This document shows, piece after piece, positions 60,200 to 64,000 of a stretch of 64,000 nt of DNA. Each line of letters opens with the position of its first letter. Within the stretch, counting starts at the first letter, position 1. Origin of the DNA: Adiantum capillus-veneris (Eukaryota; Streptophyta; Polypodiopsida; Polypodiales; Pteridaceae); contig CM043966.1 of assembly GCA_014529385.2 (NCBI GenBank), positions 86,208,087 to 86,272,086 on the forward strand. Reading direction: 5' to 3'. The translations under genes were made by a program, and so were the position numbers. The notes beneath the pieces were generated by a model, which was given only the letters and a program-made list of their open reading frames with translations, searched no databases and was not told the DNA's origin.

Positions 60200-61292
60200 G
60201 TGTGAGGTCCCTGCCCCTTTTTGAGAGGAGCGGGGTACCTTTGATAGGTCTCCAATCCTCAGAAAGAAAAACCAACGGACATTGCCTTAGCTACTACGTA
60301 GCCACGGACATGAACCGTTAGTGAAGGATTGGTCCTATCTCGCTATGGCAGAGCGTGACCACCATAACCCTATCTAAAAACTATCTATAATCAATTATAC
60401 ATAAAAGTATAAATCTTAGAGTGACCAACCTGTGCGCTTTTTTTCCCATGTTTCAGAAGCACAGCCGCCAAGGTTTGTCTCTTTTAAGATTTGTGACTAA
60501 AAAAAAAAACAAAACAACTTCTAGCGTTCAAAACTTACCCGACTCATCGGGTCCACCTGTCCATAGAATGATACCGTCGGGGTATCATTCTCCCACTTTC
60601 CACACCACACTCACCCTTCTTTTGTTATCTAATTACTACCACACTGTTTAAACATACATGTTCCTTTACTTTATTTATGATACTGGTTCGTTAAAACAGC
60701 CCTTCAAACAGTATTACAAACAATAGTCAAACAAGAAGTCGTCCAATTTTCAACCAACAACCCTTGGATTAGGTTCACTCAAGAATCTCTACTAGCGCTA
60801 TTATGTCCGATCGGTATATACATTATTTATAAAAACCCTTGTCCTCATGAGCGTCCCATACCGCTCAACAAGTACTCGTTGTGCTAATCTGGACGTACTC
60901 TCGCCACAGCACCAACGGTGCCAATCTAGGCATCATCCTCACGCCACGGCAAAACAAAACTGCAGTATCCAACTGGGCTAATCTGGGTGTACTCCCACCA
61001 CAGCATCAACGGTGCCATCCTGGGCGTCATCTCACGCCTCCGCAACTGCCACATAATACCAGCGCTAATAAGTAGAGAGACTTGAGAGAAACCATACCGA
61101 AGGTTTTGGACAAACATTATTTCCTATAGCAACCAGTTTAATGAGACATTCTTTCCTACTTGTCAAACGTATGCCGAATTTCTTGGGGTTAAGCCCCTTG
61201 GTTTTGGTCCGTGTTTTCTTTTCATAAGGTAAATAATATATTCCTATGGTCTCGCATATGCAATGATGCATAACTTGAACTGCAATACTAAC

Positions 61293-61415
61293 CTGTACCA
61301 TAGCTCCGATTGGTTCGATTGGTAGAGACATAGCATGTTCCGCAGGAGTTCCACCGTTACTTGTACCAGCTTCATGATCATTAGCGCCTTGGGTTCGAGC
61401 ACGCTTTGAAGCCAT
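61293..61415 (-). CDS. gag exon 1 in the D 5' LTR
   Basis: 41 open codons from ATG at 61415: MASKRARTQG, DHEAGTSNGGTPAEHAM, ending MVQ. The next bases are GTTAGT, a good splice donor after CAG. The proposed intron 61292 to 60052 crosses the LTR end and the PBS and meets the acceptor CTTTCCTGGTACAG. The basic KR start and acidic/Gly middle match the A exon. Inferred Gag N-terminus; phase 0 on both sides fits. Confidence 0.6.
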
Positions 61416-62029
61416 TTTTTTGTACTACACTTATGTTATACACTTAGAACTTTAAATTGGTCAATTTCCCTAGTAATCTCCTTATTTTCAAAGAGAGTTT
61501 GTAATTTGAACCCTCGTCAACTCGGATTCACACTTAGGGTTGTTGTTCTACATCTAATTTCTATACCTCAAATAATTGCTAATCGTGATTAATCAAAAAT
61601 TAAGTGTGTAAACTATGAGTGAAAGTTTAGGAATACATTACTTTTATGCTTCACATTTCTAATCCAATTCTAACTTCAATTTCTATACTTCAACTAAATC
61701 AATTTTTAGTATTATTCAAAATTCTACTTAATCTAATTGACAATAAAATTGTTGAATGATAATTTCATCATGTATAATAAGAATATGATGAGTTCTCTTA
61801 TGTATTAACTTTCAATTAACTATACATAAGTTAATAGTGAATATGTACTAGAGAGAGTAGGTATACTTAGAGAGATTAGAGTAAGAGAAAACATACACAC
61901 GCATCTTTTCTAAAGTTAATTGAATCTTACTAATCCATTAGAAAGATTAGAGTAAAAGAGAACACACACACATCTTTTTTTAAAGCTAATTGAATCTTAC
62001 TAATCTATTAGAGAGATTAGAGTAAAAGA

Positions 62030-62032
<3 letters not shown>

Positions 62033-62069
<37 letters not shown>

Positions 62070-62098
62070 CTATATCTATATATATATATATATATATA
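62033..62098. repeat. (CA)n-(TA)n compound microsatellite
   Basis: CA run from 62033 to about 62066 followed by CTATAT and a TA run to 62098. It sits exactly at the deletion breakpoint in the D 5' LTR. Confidence 0.9.
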
Positions 62099-62348
62099 TT
62101 ATTTTTTTTATTTTATTTTTTTCCCCAAAAATCATACCCGCATTTTTGGTACCCTTGTGGTACCCATCAGCTTGACCAATTTGTCATTATCATCAAAAGA
62201 TAAGGCCACACAGCCCCCCCTCATTAAGATTAGTCAAGACTAACCTCTCCTTTTCATGTGACAGTGTATCCCACTTTGTCCCCTCCTATGTGAGTCCAGG
62301 TGAGTCCATGTGCCTTCATTTGTCATCCCTGTGTATTCTTTTGTCTTT

Positions 62349-62475
62349 ATAATTATTTTATTTATTTCTTTAATGATAATTTACTTTTTTCTAACCATTT
62401 ACTTATTTACTTTAGAAAATGGTTGGTTAGACAAAAGTAGATTATCATTAAGGAAATAAATAAAATAATTTACCA
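62349..62475. repeat. Fold-back inverted repeat at the right end of D
   Basis: Left arm TTTATTTATTTCTTTAATGATAATTTACTT and right arm AAGTAGATTATCATTAAGGAAATAAATAAA are inverted copies. The inner TTCTAACCATTT pairs with AAATGGTTGGTTAGA. The whole 125 bp can form a long hairpin. The left arm is D LTR sequence. Confidence 0.8.
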
Positions 62476-62484
62476 AACTGTTAA

Positions 62485-62830
62485 ACTTACTGTTCAACAG
62501 ATGATGATTGGTTAGATGGAATGGACTTGCGCATCAAAGTACAACTCAACAATCATGGCACCAATGATTTGGTTGACACAGAAGCTAGAGTAAATGCAGT
62601 AAGTTATTCCACGTACAAGAAGGCAACAAGCCAGGCATTAACGACAGGAATAGCAACAATCAAAGGATGTAACAAGAACCCAACCCCAACATTGAGAGTA
62701 GTCAAATTGAATGTGATAGTACATGGATGTTCATTTTCTCATTAGTTTGTATGCTTACCAGATGAACACATGAATGAGACGATGATTCTTGGAATTCCTT
62801 GGATGCGGATATACAAAGCAGTACCAGATT
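62485..62830 (+). pseudogene. Second retropepsin-like domain (PR2) of element E
   Basis: Frame 62521-62745 (GMDLRIKVQL, DLVDTEARVNAVSYST) continues after a stop and a short gap with HMNETMILGIPWMRIYKAVPD. It aligns along its length with C PR2, including the Ile-Leu-Gly strand. The Gly of the active-site triplet is Glu. The copia LTR interrupts it after IYKAVPD. Confidence 0.7.
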
Positions 62831-62975
62831 TGTTGGAGCTATATATGGCTCACTCTACTCAACTTGGTCTCACCTATATATTTGTATCTTGTCCTCAATA
62901 TGAATCAGTCTTTGGGAGCGTATATGGTGTGTCTCTTGTCTCCTCTCTCTCTCTCTTTCTCTCTACATCTCAACA
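62831..62975 (+). repeat. 5' LTR of the copia element (145 bp)
   Basis: TGTTGGAGC start and CTCAACA end, the usual copia LTR ends, with a CTATATAT TATA-like box at 62872. The left boundary coincides with the break in E PR2. No second copy is visible in the window. Confidence 0.7.
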
Positions 62976-62989
62976 TGGTATCATGCGCC
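62976..62989 (+). promoter_or_regulatory. Primer binding site of the copia element
   Basis: TGGTATCATGCGCC directly after the LTR end. It resembles the initiator-Met site with changes after TGGTATCA. Confidence 0.7.
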
Positions 62990-63730
62990 GATTCAATTCA
63001 TGATGACAAAACAGTATGTGTATGCGATTTGCATGTAAGACTCAAAAATTGCTACAAATTTTATTTTTGAGCATTGATTCTTGTTAATTGTGGTTGTTTT
63101 GTGTTAAGAAGAATATGATTAGTGTTTTGTGTGACGTTTATTGCTAATCAATCTAATCGTTGATTACGTTTTCTTGTTGATGACACCCTGAACTTCATCT
63201 CAATTTTTCTTGCTGTTCTGCTCAAAATTTGGAGAAACGGGAAAAGCGCAATGGAGCATGGCGCAATGGCACATTTTATCCAAAACTTGTTCGTCTCCTC
63301 GAGCTCTTCGATTTGAGTTCTAGGTTTGCGTCAATCGGAGTTCGCAGCAGAAAGTTATGCTGTTTTTACTGCAATTGAGCTTGACGCAGCTTTCTTTGTC
63401 CTACTTCTTCGTGAAGCGTCCGCGATCGTTTTTCTTATTTTGGCGTTAACTTTTTCGAGAAGATTTAGCTTTTTGCTATTCGTATTGTGGCCATCAATCT
63501 TGCGTCTCACGCCACTTTAATTTGAGGACTCTTTTATTATTAACGTCTCCTTTATCCTGCCCTTTTTGGGTGACATCTCTCACATCTTTGGAAGTTCCTT
63601 GAGCATCTTTCTTACGTTTATCGTTGACAGAACGCAGTCCTCATATCTCTCTCATTCTCAATTGCGGCCTTCACCATATATGGTGTGCAAATTCTGTGAT
63701 CTTATCTTATACGTCTTCTCGCAATAAGAT
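62990..63730 (+). other. Leader of the copia element
   Basis: Noncoding 740 bp between PBS and gag. It contains a short open frame (63326-63520) that does not look like a known protein. Nothing else identified. Confidence 0.5.
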
Positions 63731-64000
63731 ATGGCTATGAATATTCTCGTCAACGGCTTTCCTTCTGGCCAGCGTTCTGTTCCTCCTTTCCAAGGTCAAG
63801 GTTTTCCAGGCTGGAAAGCAAAGATGTTGTTAATTCTTGAAGGCGATGAACTCTCCGATGTTGTTCTTGGAAATCGTGTTTGTCCGCCTCAGCCTGTTAA
63901 TACGGATAATGATAACGTGCTTATCACTGAAGGACCTATATTTGAAGATTGGAATGTTGCCTATACGGATTGGCAACGACGTGATAAAGCAGCTCGTCGG
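63731..64000 (+). CDS. Copia gag, N-terminal part
   Basis: 90 open codons to the window end with no stop. Start MAMNILVNGFPSGQ, then FQGQGFPGWKAKMLLIL and W-N-VAYTDWQRRDKAAR, the FxGxxFxxWKxKM and WxxRDxxAR pattern of copia gag proteins. Gag forms the particle that packages element RNA. The reading frame is clean, so this may be a recent element; the rest lies outside the window. Confidence 0.8.
   Translation, partial: MAMNILVNGFPSGQRSVPPFQGQGFPGWKAKMLLILEGDELSDVVLGNRVCPPQPVNTDNDNVLITEGPIFEDWNVAYTDWQRRDKAARR

Larger units (their letters stand above)
54068..62390 (-). mobile_element. Chromovirus LTR retrotransposon D, gag deleted
   Basis: Read leftwards: truncated 5' LTR (60201-62390), initiator-Met PBS, short gag remnant, RT-RNase H, integrase, chromodomain, polypurine tract, 3' LTR (54068-56947). 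Pol keeps a single frame with about four stops, so it is the best preserved element here. Gag and protease are missing, so it would have needed help. Inserted in element E just before its RT. Confidence 0.9.
60201..62390 (-). repeat. 5' LTR of element D, truncated and promoter-deleted
   Basis: Matches the left LTR from TGTGAGGTCCCTGCCCC. At about 62030-62100 a long (AC)n and (TA)n run replaces four tandem units plus the region with the TATA box. Similarity resumes at CCCCAAAAATCATACCC and ends at about 62390 inside TAATGATAATTTACTTT, so the outermost ~280 bp of the LTR are missing. Confidence 0.85.
62831..64000 (+). mobile_element. Ty1/copia retrotransposon, 5' part
   Basis: Short LTR (62831-62975), primer site, 740-bp leader and gag start. 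Inserted in E PR2 and therefore younger than E. It runs off the right end. Confidence 0.8.

Overview
This window is plant nuclear DNA built almost entirely of nested LTR retrotransposons. No ordinary host gene, tRNA, rRNA or CRISPR array was recognised. The plant assignment rests on Ty3/gypsy chromoviruses with C-terminal chromodomains, Tat/Athila-like gypsy elements with a tRNA-Asp-type primer site, initiator-Met primer sites, a Ty1/copia gag, AT-rich sequence and intron-like sites. The density of decayed nested elements suggests a large repeat-rich genome. The species cannot be told from the sequence.

Layout, left to right. (F, +) 1-3831 and 17589-17915 are remnants of a Tat-like element: a leader with about 280-bp subrepeats, then a decayed ORF ending in a degenerate retropepsin-like domain. 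(A, +) 3832-17588 is a chromovirus inserted in F. Its LTRs are very long (6.1 and 3.7 kb), carry a ~150-bp minisatellite of unequal copy number, and have a 1.3-kb CACTA-like insertion in the 5' copy. Its interior has lost RT and RNase H and has a MITE in the integrase. (B, +) 17916 to about 29845 is a second chromovirus with gag-PR-RT-RH-IN-chromodomain and an unusual block of three extra ORFs before gag. (C, -) about 30309-43876 is a Tat-like element read leftwards as gag, PR1, RT, RH, IN, a second retropepsin-like domain (PR2), a spacer rich in palindromes, and a coiled-coil ORF. 45010-46406 is a partial B-type LTR. (E, +) 46407-54067 is another Tat-like element with LTR, tRNA-Asp-type PBS, subrepeat leader, gag and PR1. 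(D, -) 54068 to about 62390 is a chromovirus inserted in E with a nearly intact pol. E resumes at about 62485 with PR2. A copia element with a 145-bp LTR (62831 onward) is inserted in that PR2 and its gag runs off the window end.

The most interesting signals are these. (1) The LTRs of A and D each contain a short gag-like first exon (MA-S/L-KR...DHEAG) that ends in phase 0 at a splice-donor-like site, and the matching acceptor lies downstream of the PBS, so gag appears to start inside the LTR. (2) The B LTR has a conserved donor-like site, and three pre-gag ORFs plus gag each sit directly behind a splice-acceptor-like site, which could give alternatively spliced subgenomic RNAs. (3) The Tat-like elements carry a second retropepsin-like domain after integrase whose catalytic glycine is replaced in every copy. 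(4) The leader of E/F and the 3' spacer of C carry recurrent palindromes with a TCGCGA core. All coding regions are broken to some degree, so every functional statement concerns the ancestral element. Splicing and promoter calls are inferences from sequence only.
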